Shown here one piece after another: positions 62,310-64,000 of a DNA stretch of 64,000 nt; positions within the stretch are counted from its first letter, which is position 1; each line of letters starts with the position of its first letter. This DNA is from Sipunculus nudus (lineage: Eukaryota; Annelida; Sipuncula; Golfingiida; Sipunculidae): assembly GCA_026874595.1 (NCBI GenBank), contig CM049307.1:36004862-36068861 (forward strand). The letters are read 5' to 3'. The notes below the pieces were generated by a model, which saw only the letters and a program-made list of their open reading frames with translations, made no database searches and was not told the DNA's origin. A program made the position numbers and the translations under genes.

Positions 62310-64000
62310 GTGTGTGTGTTAGTTTAAGTGCCATTGGTCCTTGCATAAGATCTAGCCCTTTGCTGAACAAAGTATTGACGGGCTGGATATAGAGTTTACA
62401 AGAGATGTTATTTTATGAAAACAAGTGGCTAATATACATCTCTTGGATTTCTTAACATGTATTCTTTAAACAACTAGCTCCGTAAGCATGATTGTTTAAA
62501 TGTTTATCACTTTCTATGGCACAGAAACATTGATATATCTCACTAACCATAGGATGATCGGATCATATGCTTGACACACATGCACCCACACATGTATAAA
62601 TGCTGCAGTTTTTTGGGTTATTTTTGCTATACCACAACAAATATTGCCATGGATAAGTATTTTTTTTCATCATACAATCTAATCGTACCAAATCAAACGA
62701 ATGTTGTGCAGCTCCTTCAGGGCCTTATTTCAAGTCGATATGTTGGTAACACAAAATGATTGGGAGCAAAGTGATCGTTTAAGGGCCTGTCACGGGGAGG
62801 TTAGGAAAATCTATCTTCCCCGTAGGCCGTAGGTAGAGGAATCTAACTAACGAGGACACGGGATGTGCCATTTTTCAGGCCAAGATGGAAGGTAAACAGT
62901 CATGACTAATAGTCCTATTTACTTAGCAGATCCACAAACTGGGCCGAGATGAAGATTCCAACTGTGACAAGCAAACAGCAGAGGAGAAGAGTTAGTGATA
63001 GACGCAGTAAGTCTTCCATCTGTATGTGACTGTATGTGTGCTGCTGTACAGCTCATACCAGCCGTATGCAGAGTGGAAGTCCAAAATCTGTTCTTGATTT
63101 TTTACTCTAGGAGATACAGCTTGGGAAGACGTTTCCCTTCCATCCCCATCCTTCATCTCCCAACGGTGCGGCTGCTGTGGCTGCCCGAACCTCAAGATGC
63201 GCAAGATGACACCGTGAGAAAACAGATAAGAGGCTTATTTTATCGCCGGTCTGGATACAGTTTCTGCAGGCGGACGTGTTCCCCTATGATGTGTGGAAAT
63301 GATCAGCCGGCAAACTCCACTAATACACACACATTATTTAGACAATGCAGCGCACCTACACACAAGATCCAGAATAAATGACGATTTAGCCGGCACAGAG
63401 CCCTCTGCCAGCTATTTGCATTTGCCGGAGGGAAGAAGTTCCTACATATCTGCGCTGCTGGAGATTACTTTGGCCTACTGCCGAACTTGCCTAAGCCTAG
63501 GATACTTCCAATTTAGATCAAATCAGGTCATTATGTACCTCAAGGGGCAGAGGAAATATATCTTAGTGTATCGTAATCCCGAAAGACTTAATTTAACAAA
63601 GCAAAAATAAACAGGCGAATTAAATCCATTATCTTGGTATGCTGGGGTTTTTTTGATTTTACCAACAGAGATTTGTTCAAATGCAAGTTTATGTACGAAA
63701 TAATCAGTACTATTGGACACGGGAGACATGTATGTTTTTGTAACGCATCAGTTAAATGCTCCACTGTAGCACTGGGGCAAAAAGATTCAGGAATGTCCCA
63801 AATAAATACAAATGTTTGTCCTGCGTCAGGCGGTTTAAAGGCAGACGCTCTGCGATAGTGACATTTCATCGTGTATCTGCGATCGCAGTGAAACCCTTCT
63901 ACAATGATTAAATGCATCGTTGTTGAAAGCATAAAATGGTTTTTATGGGACAGTGAAGCTGATGTGTTAATTTATAGGGGGATGTTGAGCTCAGGGGGCG
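62308..64000. other. Non-coding DNA at the right edge with one splice-bounded candidate exon
   Basis: Frames of 105-128 codons (62995-63932) lie on both strands and are not recognisable. The candidate exon at 62930-63006 is described as a finding. Confidence 0.45.

Larger units (their letters stand above)
49116..64000 (-). other. Presumed last intron of the 3-O-sulfotransferase gene, running off the right edge
   Basis: The splice acceptor lies at 49118-49116 on the minus strand. No upstream HS3ST exon (the KKGGTRAL-like PAPS loop or the EPHFFD-like catalytic segment) was recognised on the minus strand between here and 64000. The donor is therefore probably outside the window, which makes the intron at least 14.9 kb. 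This is inference: a strongly diverged exon could have been missed by eye. The interval holds several microsatellites and several balanced-composition blocks, listed separately. Confidence 0.6.

Overview
This is a gene-poor stretch of an animal nuclear genome. It is clearly eukaryotic: long AT-rich non-coding DNA, dozens of (TA)n, (GT)n, (GA)n and poly-G tracts, one exon with a consensus splice acceptor, and a eukaryotic tRNA gene followed by a Pol III T-run terminator. The coding exon resembles animal heparan sulfate 3-O-sulfotransferases. Two repeat arrays end in a GGACGGACGACGGACAA...CTATAGCTCA module that I associate with bivalve mollusc genomes. I therefore suggest a mollusc, probably a bivalve; this is inference, not proof.

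Only two genes can be named with confidence. (1) The 3'-terminal coding exon of an HS3ST2/3/4/6-type heparan sulfate glucosamine 3-O-sulfotransferase lies on the minus strand at 48494-49115. The rest of the window to its right (49116-64000) would be its intron. I could not find the upstream exon with the PAPS 5'-phosphosulfate loop and catalytic Glu, so it is probably beyond the right edge. (2) tRNA-Lys(CTT) lies on the plus strand at 36708-36780.

The rest is repeats and apparently single-copy non-coding DNA. From left to right: a small pogo/Tigger-like foldback element (8371-8459); a degenerate ~310-340 bp tandem array with a terminal module (about 8980-10880); a degenerate 'GGCTAATGGACAGACGGGATATTTC' type minisatellite (about 11355-12330); a ~65 bp minisatellite split by a second large degenerate array that ends in the same module (21230-24005); a self-complementary 24-bp minisatellite in two places (27256-27470 and 29482-29560); and two copies, in opposite orientation, of one short terminal-inverted-repeat element (35576-35752 and 45100-45283).

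Between these lie segments of balanced composition (33540-34420, 41340-41720, 42840-43250, 50300-51300, 52240-53030, 53490-56060, 58240-58740). They have no convincing reading frame and could be conserved regulatory DNA or non-coding transcripts; only cross-species alignment or RNA data could tell. I found no CRISPR array, defence island, operon or other evidence of a new multi-gene system. The items most worth checking are the shared terminal module of the two arrays, the paired MITE copies, the 61-bp CCAAT-box duplication, and several possible cryptic exons.
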